A stretch of 41,057 nt of DNA from a virus. Where the stretch lies: IMG/VR virus record IMGVR_UViG_3300042007_000062, positions 1 through 41,057 of that record. One strand, given 5' to 3'. The notes beneath the pieces were generated by a model. The model made no database searches. It saw only the letters and a program-made list of their open reading frames with translations, and was not told the origin of the DNA. The position numbers were made by a program, and so were the translations under genes. Positions 22,439 to 28,855 of this stretch are shown here, in pieces (position 1 is the first letter of the stretch; every line of letters starts with the position of its first letter).

Positions 22439-22780
22439 TTAGTCCGCTTTGGTTTTAACGATCAATTCGCGGACCAGTGCGGCAACCTCACTGGCCGCAC
22501 GACCCGTCAGCACGGCGCGGCCATCAAACCGCAACAGCCGCCACCCCATCGCGGAAAGCTCGTTGTATTTCTCCATGTCCCCCAGCACGCCAGCGCCGCG
22601 CGTATGGCGTCCGCCTGTCCAGATGGCGCCCTCCAATTCAACGGCGAGCATCAGCCCAGGCCACGCAAAATCAATGCGCCATTTCCGTGTCGGATGAAAC
22701 TTGTATTCCGGTATAGGCATCGGCAAATCCAGATTTGCCAGATGCAACCAGAACACAGTTTCAAGTTTGGAGCGCGCCAT
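22439..22780 (-). CDS. Vsr/DUF559-like endonuclease
   Basis: 113 residues. The pattern E (7), WRIDFAWP, VELEGAIWTGGRHTRGAGVLGDMEKYNELSAMGWRLLRF is the PD-(D/E)xK core of the Vsr/DUF559 group: D in RIDFAWP and E in VELEG as metal ligands. Proteins of this type are frequent among phage early genes and may nick DNA in repair, recombination or host-DNA breakdown. No partner methyltransferase is present, so a restriction-linked Vsr role is unlikely. The start overlaps the stop of the XRE gene (TAATG). Confidence 0.82.
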   Translation of the reverse strand: MARSKLETVFWLHLANLDLPMPIPEYKFHPTRKWRIDFAWPGLMLAVELEGAIWTGGRHTRGAGVLGDMEKYNELSAMGWRLLRFDGRAVLTGRAASEVAALVRELIVKTKAD

Positions 22781-23019
22781 TACTCGACGCTTTCAAGCGA
22801 TTGATTTTTGCTCTTGGCGACGAGTTCGCGGATTTCTTGCGTGGTCAGGCCGAATGCTTCATGAATACGCAGAATCAGACTGTCAGTGCATCCATTAACC
22901 TGTGCGCGAACTTTGCTGATTTGCGGCGCGGTCAGGTCCAGCTTGCGCGCCAGTTCAGCATCGTTCTTGATGTCGAATTCACGTTTGATTGCGTCAAAAA
23001 GTTCAAAAGGTTTCAGCAT
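22780..23019 (-). CDS. Small XRE-type HTH protein of the leftward operon
   Basis: 79 residues from the ATG that follows a GGGGAG box; longer upstream readings overlap a real gene. NDAELARKLDLTAPQISKVRAQVNGCTDSLILRIHEAFGLTTQEIREL is a Cro-like HTH. It is expressed with replication genes and could act as Cro or as a late-early regulator. It has no dimer or protease domain. Confidence 0.8.
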   Translation of the reverse strand: MLKPFELFDAIKREFDIKNDAELARKLDLTAPQISKVRAQVNGCTDSLILRIHEAFGLTTQEIRELVAKSKNQSLESVE

Positions 23020-23239
23020 TTTTTTTCTCCCCATGTTTAGCTTCAAAATGCGCGATATGCGCTGCCAACTTCGCGCGTGTTTGCCAAAGTTTGCGCGCCA
23101 CCATGTCGCGGGCGTCTTCCCGTTCCCGCTTCGTGACCAACAGACCAAGCGCGTAACAACGCCCGTTGCGGCATCGTTCCATGCGATACATAACGTAGTG
23201 AATCCCCCACGGTTCCAACGCGTTTCGTATGCGCTTCAT
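23003..23239 (-). CDS. Hypothetical protein, replication region
   Basis: 78 residues: MKRIRNALEPWGIHYVMYRMERCRNGRCYALGLLVTKREREDARDMVARKLWQ. Basic and helical; the two cysteines are only 6 apart, with no clear zinc site. The start overlaps the stop of the P-like gene (ATGA), and the end overlaps the XRE gene by 17 bases. I do not recognise a family. Confidence 0.7.
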   Translation of the reverse strand: MKRIRNALEPWGIHYVMYRMERCRNGRCYALGLLVTKREREDARDMVARKLWQTRAKLAAHIAHFEAKHGEKKNAETF

Positions 23240-23937
23240 TCGTCGCCCCTGTTTTGGTCTACACGTTCAGCCGCATCAGCGGCGCGAATCGCGGCAACTG
23301 GCAAAGTTTCATCCCCTGCGCGCTGCCGCTCCCGTATCCGTTCAATCCACCCACGCGGGTCCGGTTTTTTCTGCAAAATGCCGCTTGCGGCCAATTCCGC
23401 CATGCGCCTTGCCTCCGTTTCCCGGTCTAGGACCGCTTTGCCGGGCCTAGGAAGCGATAACGCAGGCTCGGGAATAGGTGGACACGTACCGGCTTCAAAA
23501 AACGCCTGTAAAGCCGTTTCCCAGCGTTTTGCGATTTGCGCGTAACCGCAGTTTTTCAGGTCATACGCGCCGATCTTGACCGCCGCCCAATAAATCGCCG
23601 GATGCGACCAGTTGCCACGCTCCCCACGTTCGCGCGCCTGCACCCCATCGACCGCTTCGTGATACGCCGTTTGCGGGTCCAGCGGCGGACGGCATAACCG
23701 CTTGAATTCCGGCAGAGTCGGCGGCCAATCCCGCGTGCCCAGCGCTTCCACGCCGCGCCCGATTTCGTCCGCCGTGTAGCCCGCAAGCTGTTCGCACCAG
23801 TACGTAACCCAGGCATCCGGTTTGGTCGTGCCCCAAAGGTCCGTAAACCGCTTGCCGTAGGTCAGCAGCATGTGCGATGAAATCCGTTCAACCCAAGCGC
23901 GGGGCAATGGGCGTGATGTCGATAACTCGTCGTTCAT
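23236..23937 (-). CDS. Replication protein P-like helicase loader
   Basis: 233 residues. PRAWVERISSHMLLTYGKRFTDLWGTTKPDAWVTYWCEQLAGYTADEIGRGVEAL, followed by DWPPTLPEFKRLCRP, matches lambda P-type proteins (W-rich helices and the LPxPxxFxxxCR-like segment). These recruit the host DnaB helicase to the phage origin. The gene overlaps the 3' end of the O-like gene by 50 bases in a different frame, as commonly seen for O/P pairs. The C-terminal 60 residues are basic and variable. Confidence 0.85.
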   Translation of the reverse strand: MNDELSTSRPLPRAWVERISSHMLLTYGKRFTDLWGTTKPDAWVTYWCEQLAGYTADEIGRGVEALGTRDWPPTLPEFKRLCRPPLDPQTAYHEAVDGVQARERGERGNWSHPAIYWAAVKIGAYDLKNCGYAQIAKRWETALQAFFEAGTCPPIPEPALSLPRPGKAVLDRETEARRMAELAASGILQKKPDPRGWIERIRERQRAGDETLPVAAIRAADAAERVDQNRGDE

Positions 23938-24772
23938 CGCTCGTTTCTCCCGTGGTTACGCTTGCCCAATCGCGAGCGCGGTCCTGCGCGGTTTGGAAGG
24001 GCAATTGCGGCGTGTGGCTCGTCGCCATCGCGTTCGCGATCCATTCCGCTTTCAAGCCCTGCCAGCCCCGCGAAACCTCCAACGCCAACCCAGCGGCCAG
24101 CGAAACCCCAGCTTGCGCGCAAGCCCGCTTGCGGTCCTCGATCACGGTTGCGGTTGTCGTCGCCCGCTTGGTCCGTCGATGCGCGATCCAGTCGGCGGCG
24201 GTTTGCTCGTCCACGCCTTCCGCCAACAGGACTTGTCGCGCATCGGTCGTGGCGGGCGCGCGGAGCGCGCCTACGCTTTTGACTTTGGTTTTGGTTTTGT
24301 TTTTAAGTTCTTTATCTTTATCTTTATCTTTATCTAGCGTGACATTGCGTGACTCATCGTGACTTTGCGTGACATCGCCCGTTTCGGCGGCTTGTTCTTC
24401 CGCCTGTTTTTCGCGCTCGCGCTGCTCCGCTTTCCTCTGTGCGGCGGACTTCGCGCCCGTTTTTTCGTCGCCTGAATCCTCGCGTTTCGGCTGGCGTGCT
24501 TCCCATCCAAGTAAATACATTCCGTCCAAAACGCGGCCTTGCATCGCGTCCAAAATCGGCCCGATTTCGGCTTCCGTCACATCAAGCGCGCTCGCCAAAT
24601 CTTCCGGCGTGACACTCGCGTGACCGCGCGTGACATTGCGTGACGCGTCAACGAGCAAGTGAATGTAAGCCGCCAAAACAAGGCTAATCGGCTGTTTGGC
24701 AATGCGGGCAATCGTTCGCCATTTCGGATCGTTCGGCATGTCATGCCAAAGGCGCAACCATTCATTCGCCAT
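23888..24772 (-). CDS. Replication initiator O-like / DnaT-like protein
   Basis: 294 residues from an ATG with GGGGCC 8 bases upstream; a GTG two codons earlier overlaps the previous stop. The N-terminal domain (LWHDMPNDPKWRTIARIAKQPISLVLAAYIHLL...SVTPEDLASALD) is a winged helix of the replisome-organiser type. A highly charged linker follows (DKDKDKDKELKNKTKTK) and then a DnaT-like helical domain (GVDEQTAADWIAHRRTKRATTTATVIEDRKRACAQAGVSLAAGLALEVSRGWQGLKAEW). Two sets of CGTGAC repeats lie inside the coding region, so the gene very probably carries the origin it binds, as in lambda. Confidence 0.88.
   Translation of the reverse strand: MANEWLRLWHDMPNDPKWRTIARIAKQPISLVLAAYIHLLVDASRNVTRGHASVTPEDLASALDVTEAEIGPILDAMQGRVLDGMYLLGWEARQPKREDSGDEKTGAKSAAQRKAEQREREKQAEEQAAETGDVTQSHDESRNVTLDKDKDKDKELKNKTKTKVKSVGALRAPATTDARQVLLAEGVDEQTAADWIAHRRTKRATTTATVIEDRKRACAQAGVSLAAGLALEVSRGWQGLKAEWIANAMATSHTPQLPFQTAQDRARDWASVTTGETSDERRVIDITPIAPRLG
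24275..24336. other. AT-rich tract beside the iterons, probable DNA unwinding element
   Basis: About 60 bases dominated by T on the plus strand, including four tandem TCTTTA units (24311-24334). It directly borders iteron cluster A. In lambda the AT-rich region lies beside the iterons inside gene O; this arrangement is the same. It codes for the KDKDKDKE linker on the minus strand. Confidence 0.7.
24338..24373. repeat. Iteron cluster A in the O-like gene
   Basis: Four copies of CGTGAC start at 24338, 24348, 24358 and 24368, exactly 10 bases apart, so they sit on one face of the helix. The AT-rich tract adjoins directly. On the coding strand they read GTCACG and are partly determined by VT codons, but the exact periodicity of a coding repeat this long is not forced. 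Confidence 0.8.
24608..24644. repeat. Iteron cluster B in the O-like gene
   Basis: Four copies of CGTGAC start at 24608, 24619, 24629 and 24639 (spacing 11, 10, 10). It lies 235 bp from cluster A in the same gene. An inverted copy (CGTCAC) is at 24575. Together the clusters look like binding sites for the replication initiator. Confidence 0.78.
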
Positions 24773-24774
24773 AT

Positions 24775-25008
24775 TCACGGCCCCAACAAATCAAGCTGTT
24801 TCGGATAATCCTTGTCGCGCTTCGGATGCCGCAGCGGTCCCGGTTCAATGATTCCCTCGTACGTCCAGCCTTGCGACCGCTCCAAACGGATCACGAACGG
24901 GTGGCGACGGCGCGCGGCAATCATGCAATTCGCCACATCGTTAAACTTGAACAAGCCCAAGTCCAAGCGCCGCCCGCCGTGTTTCTCGACCAGATAAAGC
25001 CGCATCAT
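24775..25008 (-). CDS. Hypothetical protein upstream of the O-like gene
   Basis: 77 residues from tandem ATG codons that overlap the stop of the previous gene; a longer upstream start would run into that gene. MMRLYLVEKHGGRRLDLGLFKFNDVANCMIAARRRHPFVIRLERSQGW is basic and compact. No family recognised. It is tightly coupled with neighbours and may help replication. Confidence 0.72.
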   Translation of the reverse strand: MMRLYLVEKHGGRRLDLGLFKFNDVANCMIAARRRHPFVIRLERSQGWTYEGIIEPGPLRHPKRDKDYPKQLDLLGP

Positions 25009-25340
25009 TTCGCCACCCCGCAGAAAATCAGGGACTCGTAAAGCGTCGCGTAAGACCCGTGAACTTTGCGACTTTTCGCCTTGGTTACGCCGACAGAACG
25101 GCACATGCCTTGGCGAATGGCGATACGCGGAATTGCGCCCCATGCCCGTTGATCCGGCGCGGCTGGCACGGCGTCCGCATGGGCAAGGCGCACATCTTCC
25201 GCCGTGAAATGCTGATGCGTGCGGGCGTGTTCATGCCACGCGGCCAAAGCCTTTTCCGACCAATCGGCATGGACACGATTTGCCTTTGCCGCCGCCAATT
25301 CGGCGCCCTCGATGGCGAGTTGCAATGAAAGCTGCATCAT
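25005..25340 (-). CDS. Conserved phage protein of unknown function near replication genes
   Basis: 111 residues. A helical N-terminus (LAIEGAELAAAKANRVHADWSEKALAAW) and the segment HFTAEDVRLAHADAVPAAPDQRAWGAIPRIAIRQG...KSRKVHGSYATLYESL form a family I recognise from many phages and prophages beside replication genes. Its function is not known to me. The start overlaps the previous stop by ATGA. Confidence 0.8.
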   Translation of the reverse strand: MMQLSLQLAIEGAELAAAKANRVHADWSEKALAAWHEHARTHQHFTAEDVRLAHADAVPAAPDQRAWGAIPRIAIRQGMCRSVGVTKAKSRKVHGSYATLYESLIFCGVAK

Positions 25341-25516
25341 TTCAACCCCGCTTTTCGCTTGGCGCGATCCGCTTGCATACGGTCATGCGCCGCCATCACG
25401 TCATTAACTGACATGCGTTCATGAGGGATTCGTGCGCACCACAAATCAAGCCATGCGTGGAAAAGCGTGCTTGCGGTAAAAGGCTGTACGGGAAAAAACG
25501 GACTCGGGTTAAGCAT
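25337..25516 (-). CDS. 59-residue conserved small protein downstream of NinB
   Basis: MLNPSPFFPVQPFTASTLFH, then AWLDLWCARIPHERMSVNDV and MAAHDRMQADRAKRKAGLK. The ATG overlaps the end of the NinB gene by 8 bases and the stop overlaps the next gene's ATG, which makes a real, coupled gene very likely. The first half is hydrophobic/aromatic and the last 20 residues basic. No known function. Confidence 0.78.
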   Translation of the reverse strand: MLNPSPFFPVQPFTASTLFHAWLDLWCARIPHERMSVNDVMAAHDRMQADRAKRKAGLK

Positions 25517-25925
25517 CGAAAATTACCCCCCATTCGGTCATTGCGTCGAACATCACCTTGTCCAGAAAATCGGCCATCATGCGAACCGAAAAGCCCTTAT
25601 CCGCAGTTGACCAATACGTATTCATGATTTCGCCATCAGGCGTCACATATTCGTCACGCAAAAGAAACTTGCGCCGGTAATACTCTTTCCAAAACTCTTT
25701 CGGGAAGCGCTTGCCGTCCCATCGGGCTTGATTTGCGATGGCGTCCAGAACGGGACCGTTCCAAAACTTTTTCTGCTTGGGCGTGTTGGGCTGCTCTTGC
25801 GATGACACGGACAGCCGCAGCGGTTGCCCCCGGCCCCAAAAGACCGGCGCGGCCCTCTGCAACATCGAAGTTGCCCGCGACAGGGCGTCAGGACCGTCAA
25901 GCAGGATTTCGACCGTATCGCCCAT
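25509..25925 (-). CDS. ninB: NinB-family recombination protein
   Basis: 138 residues, first gene of the leftward operon. VSSQEQPNTPKQKKFWNGPVLDAIANQARWDGKRFPKEFWKEYYRRKFLL...VTPDGEIMNTYWSTADKGFSVRMMADFLDKVMFDAMTEWGV is the NinB (lambda Orf) pattern, with the K-x-FW motif and the YWSTADKxFS segment. The protein binds single-stranded DNA, helps recombination, and can replace RecFOR in lambda. The operon promoter lies about 35 bp upstream. Confidence 0.92.
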   Translation of the reverse strand: MGDTVEILLDGPDALSRATSMLQRAAPVFWGRGQPLRLSVSSQEQPNTPKQKKFWNGPVLDAIANQARWDGKRFPKEFWKEYYRRKFLLRDEYVTPDGEIMNTYWSTADKGFSVRMMADFLDKVMFDAMTEWGVIFDA

Positions 25926-25941
25926 GAGTTCACAATGATTC

Positions 25942-25957
25942 GTTAAGTCAACTTAAC
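25942..25957. promoter_or_regulatory. Operator palindrome downstream of the leftward promoter
   Basis: GTTAAGTCAACTTAAC: 7-base arms around CA. It lies between the -10 of the leftward promoter and the NinB start, where a bound repressor would block transcription. GTTAA half-sites recur in the rightward promoter region. Confidence 0.75.
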
Positions 25958-25960
25958 TCC

Positions 25961-25989
25961 ATCGTAGGTGCAAGAATGCCAACTGTCAA
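25961..25989 (-). promoter_or_regulatory. Leftward early promoter (PL-like)
   Basis: On the minus strand TTGACA, 17 bases, TACGAT: a close match to the sigma-70 consensus. It points into NinB and the replication genes. The neighbouring palindromes suggest control by the repressor. Confidence 0.85.
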
Positions 25990-26003
25990 GCGTGATAAAC
26001 GAA

Positions 26004-26019
26004 AAGTTTTACCAAACTT
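26004..26019. promoter_or_regulatory. Second palindrome in the repressor-leftward promoter interval
   Basis: AAGTTT-TACC-AAACTT, a perfect 6-base inverted repeat with 4-base centre, located upstream of the PL -35 and before the plus-strand TTGACA/TTGACC boxes. It may be an operator that governs both directions. A plausible repressor promoter is TTGACC (26035) with TATAGA (26060), but the 19-base spacer is long. Confidence 0.5.
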
Positions 26020-26167
26020 GACAATGTGCGCGTATTGACCAAAAGTTATCCAAAATGGGTATAGAGTCTGAGAGGCGTCACACTCCGTAGAGTTGTTTAC
26101 TCCACAATGTTTAAAACTTGTGTGATAGCATCTTTGCTGTCAGAGACAGACTAGGAGCATAGAGGCG

Positions 26168-26581
26168 ATGAAACAAAAGAAACTTGCTGCTCTTTCCGAG
26201 CGTCTAGACTACGGAATGCGTCTACGCGCGGAGAGGACAGGGGAGACAGTCACCGCCGCAGACTGCGCGCGGGCGGCGGGGTGTTCGCCCGCCGCTGTCT
26301 CCCTCTGGCGCAAGAATGAAAACGCAATTTCAAGTACGTACGCGCGCCCCCTGGCGGACTTTTTAGGCGTCGATCCCCTCTGGCTTGAAACAGGGCTTGG
26401 CTACCCTGAACGGGAGAAAAACATTAGTGCCTCCATAGAGGCCGAACGGGCGACCGCCGACCAGCTTATTACGCTGATAAAGCACTTTTACAATGCAACG
26501 CCCTATGCGCGGGATCAACTCTTAGCATTTGCCAACGATCTTGAAAAGCTCGACCCCACCAACGTTGCGGGCGACCATTAA
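26168..26581 (+). CDS. Phage repressor (XRE family) lacking a self-cleavage domain
   Basis: 137 residues. The N-terminal HTH lies at about 15-75 (AADCARAAGCSPAAVSLWRKNENAISSTYARPLADFLGVDPLWLETGLG), where the LxVxPxWLxTG ending is typical of CI-type repressors. The remaining about 60 residues (EKNISASIEAERATADQLITLIKHFYNATPYARDQLLAFANDLEKL) are helical and would mediate dimerisation. The S24 LexA-like peptidase domain (AxG cleavage site, catalytic Ser/Lys) is absent, so RecA-driven self-cleavage cannot operate. The gene lies between divergent early promoters, so a role in maintaining lysogeny is likely. Its 3' end overlaps the convergent LexA-box gene by 60 bases. Confidence 0.85.
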   Translation: MKQKKLAALSERLDYGMRLRAERTGETVTAADCARAAGCSPAAVSLWRKNENAISSTYARPLADFLGVDPLWLETGLGYPEREKNISASIEAERATADQLITLIKHFYNATPYARDQLLAFANDLEKLDPTNVAGDH

Positions 26582-26752
26582 TGTTCCGATTGGAAACGTA
26601 AACAGGTGCTCAGCGTCATCCTCAGTGCTGCTGTACTTCGCAACGCGACCCCGCGCGTAACGTAACAAAATTTCCCGGTCGGCCCGTACCAGCTTCGGGA
26701 AAAGCCCCAGCATTTCGGCGGTTTGTGCCGCCGTGTCGTCGTAGTGCGTCAC
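26522..26752 (-). CDS. SOS-controlled 76-residue protein, candidate antirepressor
   Basis: 76 residues from a GTG preceded by a strong AGGAGGGG box. MTHYDDTAAQTAEMLGLFPKLVRADREILLRYARGRVAKYSSTEDDAEHLFTFPIG is an acidic-basic helical domain, and a short strand-rich end follows (TLMVARNVGGVELFKIVGKC). No family recognised. A consensus-like LexA box lies directly upstream, so DNA damage should turn it on. It is convergent with, and overlaps, a repressor that cannot self-cleave. Antirepressors under LexA control (186 Tum, Gifsy Ant proteins) fill exactly this place in other phages. Function here is inference. Confidence 0.75.
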   Translation of the reverse strand: MTHYDDTAAQTAEMLGLFPKLVRADREILLRYARGRVAKYSSTEDDAEHLFTFPIGTLMVARNVGGVELFKIVGKC

Positions 26753-26774
26753 GTTGTCCCCTCCTATACAAATA

Positions 26775-26790
26775 CTGTATATCCGTACAG
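26775..26790 (-). promoter_or_regulatory. LexA (SOS) box
   Basis: CTGTATATCCGTACAG: both CTGT and ACAG half-sites with 8 bases between, in the context TACTGTATATCCGTACAGTG, nearly the gammaproteobacterial/betaproteobacterial consensus. It lies about 25 bases upstream of the GTG of the 76-residue gene and overlaps its likely promoter (TATAG just before the ribosome binding site). Confidence 0.88.
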
Positions 26791-26871
26791 TGTACCGTAA
26801 CCTTTTCTTTTTATCATATTCCTTTCGGTTGCTTTTTGTGTAAAAAAGTCACGTTCGCGCGTTGACGGACA

Positions 26872-26956
26872 ATTAACCCATGTCACATACCCATGACGGG
26901 TACTTCCTGCTCAATGGTTAATTTCACTTGTCGCAAAGGTTAATTTGAGTTAACTT
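26872..26956 (+). promoter_or_regulatory. Rightward early promoter with GGTTAAT repeats (PR-like)
   Basis: TTGTCG (26928), 17 bases, TAACTT (26951). GGTTAATTT occurs at 26916 and 26938, and the inverted ATTAACC at 26872. The second repeat continues as GAGTTAACTT, giving a near-palindrome over the spacer and -10. The GTTAA core also appears in the PL operator (25942), so the same repressor may bind both. Confidence 0.6.
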
Positions 26957-27005
26957 ATCCTTGCCAGTTCGCAATCGGGCGACGGCAGGACAGCAAGGGG
27001 ACAGC

Positions 27006-27260
27006 ATGACCAAACACGAACAGAACGCGACCGACTACAAGGGCGACACCAAGGAAGCCGCCCGTGAAATTTCGATGCTCTCGCCGTATGTCTTCGGGCG
27101 CACATTGCGCCGCTGGTATCTGCGGCGCCTGCATGACCATCACCTTAAATGCGCGCACGCGGAAATTGCCTTGGCTCACCAGCACAACGAAACCGCGCAA
27201 TACCTCCTAGGGCTGGCAACCGCCGCCCGCGCGATGCTGGAAGAGTTGGAAGGGGCGTAA
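27006..27260 (+). CDS. Hypothetical protein, first gene of the rightward early operon
   Basis: 84 residues from an ATG about 50 nt downstream of the PR-like promoter, with AGGGGACAGC upstream. TLRRWYLRRLHDHHLKCAHAEIALAHQHNETAQYLLGLATAARAMLEELEGA is histidine-rich and helical. No family recognised. Stop and the next ATG abut directly. Confidence 0.75.
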   Translation: MTKHEQNATDYKGDTKEAAREISMLSPYVFGRTLRRWYLRRLHDHHLKCAHAEIALAHQHNETAQYLLGLATAARAMLEELEGA

Positions 27261-27905
27261 ATGTCCATTGCCACCATGATCTTAGGCGAAAGCGGAACCG
27301 GCAAAACAACCAGCCTGCGCAATCTGGACCCGGCAAACGTCCTGCTTATCCAGGCCGTGAGAAAGCCGCTTCCTTTCCGCAATCGATGGGAACCGATCAA
27401 TCAGGCGAATCCGTCAGGGTCAATTTATGTGACCGACGACAGCCGGAAGATCGTGACCGCGATGCAGCGCACGCCGCGAAAAGTCGTAATCCTTGATGAC
27501 TTTCAGTACGTTTTGGCAAATGAATTCATGCGCCGGAATCAGGAAAAAGGGTACGACAAATTCAACGACATCGGGCGCAACGCTTGGGACATTCTCAATG
27601 CTGCGTCCAACCTGCCCGGCGATGTCCGTGTGTATATCCTCGGGCATACATCGACCGACGAAACCGGCAAGGTGCGCGCCAAAACGATTGGGCGAATGCT
27701 TGACGACAAAATCACGGTTGAAGGGCTTTTTACCATCGTCCTGAGAACTGCTGTAATCAATGGTCAATATCTGTTCTCGACCATGAATAGCGGTTACGAC
27801 ACCGTGAAATCCCCGCTTGGGCTGTTCAACGCGGAACACATCGATAACGATTTGCAAAGCGTGGACGCCGCGATTTGCGAGTATTTCAACCTCACTCCGG
27901 CTTAA
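27261..27905 (+). CDS. AAA ATPase, Sak4 / AAA_24 type recombination protein
   Basis: 214 residues. Walker A GESGTGKT at 9-16, Walker B VVILDDFQ at about 74-81, and a RecA-like arrangement of strands. The size and start (SIATMILGESGTGKTTSLRNL) match the phage AAA_24/Sak4 group, remote RecA homologues with single-strand annealing activity. The gene is followed directly by an SSB-like gene, as for Sak4 in HK620-type phages where SSB stimulates annealing. A general nucleotide-binding protein of unknown use is the alternative. Confidence 0.85.
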   Translation: MSIATMILGESGTGKTTSLRNLDPANVLLIQAVRKPLPFRNRWEPINQANPSGSIYVTDDSRKIVTAMQRTPRKVVILDDFQYVLANEFMRRNQEKGYDKFNDIGRNAWDILNAASNLPGDVRVYILGHTSTDETGKVRAKTIGRMLDDKITVEGLFTIVLRTAVINGQYLFSTMNSGYDTVKSPLGLFNAEHIDNDLQSVDAAICEYFNLTPA

Positions 27906-27919
27906 CAGAAAGGCGACCT

Positions 27920-28564
27920 ATGTACATTCTGAATCCCGAAATGGCGCGTGCTGGCGATGCGGTCAGCGGTTTTATCACCGATACCGGCAAGTACGTTGGA
28001 AAGTTCCTGCGCGCTGAAAAGCTCGTGTCCAAGGAAAAGCAGACGGACGGCATCGGCTTTACGTTCAAGTCCGACGATGGGCGGGAATGCCGCTTTGATG
28101 TCTGGACCCAAAAGGCAGACGGAACCGCGCTGCCGGGAATGAACCTTGTTCACGCCATGATGACGTGCTTGCAGGTCCGCGAATTGCGCGCGACCTCGCA
28201 AAAGGTCAAGCGCTGGGATTATGACCAGCAGCGCGACACGGAACAGGTTTTGCCGTGCTTTGATGCGCTGATGAGTCGGGATATTGGCGTGCTGTTGCGT
28301 GCGGAGGAATACGAAAAAATGTTCGATGGGCACCCGACCGGCGAAACCGGCTGGAAGATGGGCATTTTTGCCGTGTTCCAGGCGGGGACCGAACTTATGG
28401 CGACCGAAATTCTTGGACGCCGCACGGCGCCGGAAATGCTCGGCAATGTCATCCTCAACCTGAAAGACAAACCGCTGCGCAAAAAGGCGCCGAACGCTTC
28501 GGCCAGCGGCCCGGCATCGGCCCCTGCCAACGGCCCGGCATGGGATGACGATGTGCCTTTCTGA
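27920..28564 (+). CDS. Single-stranded-DNA-binding-like protein with an SSB-type acidic tip
   Basis: 214 residues from an ATG with GAAAGG upstream. The C-terminus is PASAPANGPAWDDDVPF, an acidic tip nearly the same as the bacterial SSB ending (DDDIPF), following a disordered proline/alanine linker. This tip binds host recombination and replication proteins. The rest (VSGFITDTGKYVGKFLRAEKLVSKEKQTDGIGFTFKSDDGRECRFDVW) looks like an OB-type beta domain, although unlike classical SSB in length and sequence. It pairs with the preceding ATPase. Confidence 0.8.
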   Translation: MYILNPEMARAGDAVSGFITDTGKYVGKFLRAEKLVSKEKQTDGIGFTFKSDDGRECRFDVWTQKADGTALPGMNLVHAMMTCLQVRELRATSQKVKRWDYDQQRDTEQVLPCFDALMSRDIGVLLRAEEYEKMFDGHPTGETGWKMGIFAVFQAGTELMATEILGRRTAPEMLGNVILNLKDKPLRKKAPNASASGPASAPANGPAWDDDVPF

Positions 28565-28605
28565 TTAACTCAACCAAGGGCGCGCGGTTCGCCGCACGTA
28601 AAGCC

Positions 28606-28830
28606 ATGACCAAAAACGAAAGTATCCGCACTGCGACCGCGCTTATGGAAGCGGCGGGCGACATCCTTCTTTCCGCAGAAAAAACGGTTGAAAATTGGGA
28701 GACTTGTTTTTCGTTGGTTACTTCGGCCTACAACGTTCTTTTGCATGTCCAGCACGAAGTACCGATCATGCCTCATTGTGCGGAAGTCATCCGGTCTATG
28801 TCTGACATGAAAGATAGGGCGATGCAATGA
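28606..28830 (+). CDS. Hypothetical small helical protein
   Basis: 74 residues: TATALMEAAGDILLSAEKTVENWETCFSLVTSAYNVLLHVQHEVP. Mostly helical and acidic, no family recognised. It lies between the SSB-like gene and another short gene in the rightward operon. Confidence 0.7.
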   Translation: MTKNESIRTATALMEAAGDILLSAEKTVENWETCFSLVTSAYNVLLHVQHEVPIMPHCAEVIRSMSDMKDRAMQ

Positions 28831-28855
28831 CCTCAATTCGTTGAAAGGATAAACC

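Noticed and set aside
22439-22780. Vsr-like gene as part of a restriction-modification system
   Set aside because: No methyltransferase or restriction enzyme gene is nearby; it lies among replication and regulation genes.
26137-26149. CTGTC-AGA-GACAG in the repressor leader as a second LexA box
   Set aside because: The half-sites have 5 bases between them instead of 8, so LexA would not fit. It may be a small operator or hairpin.
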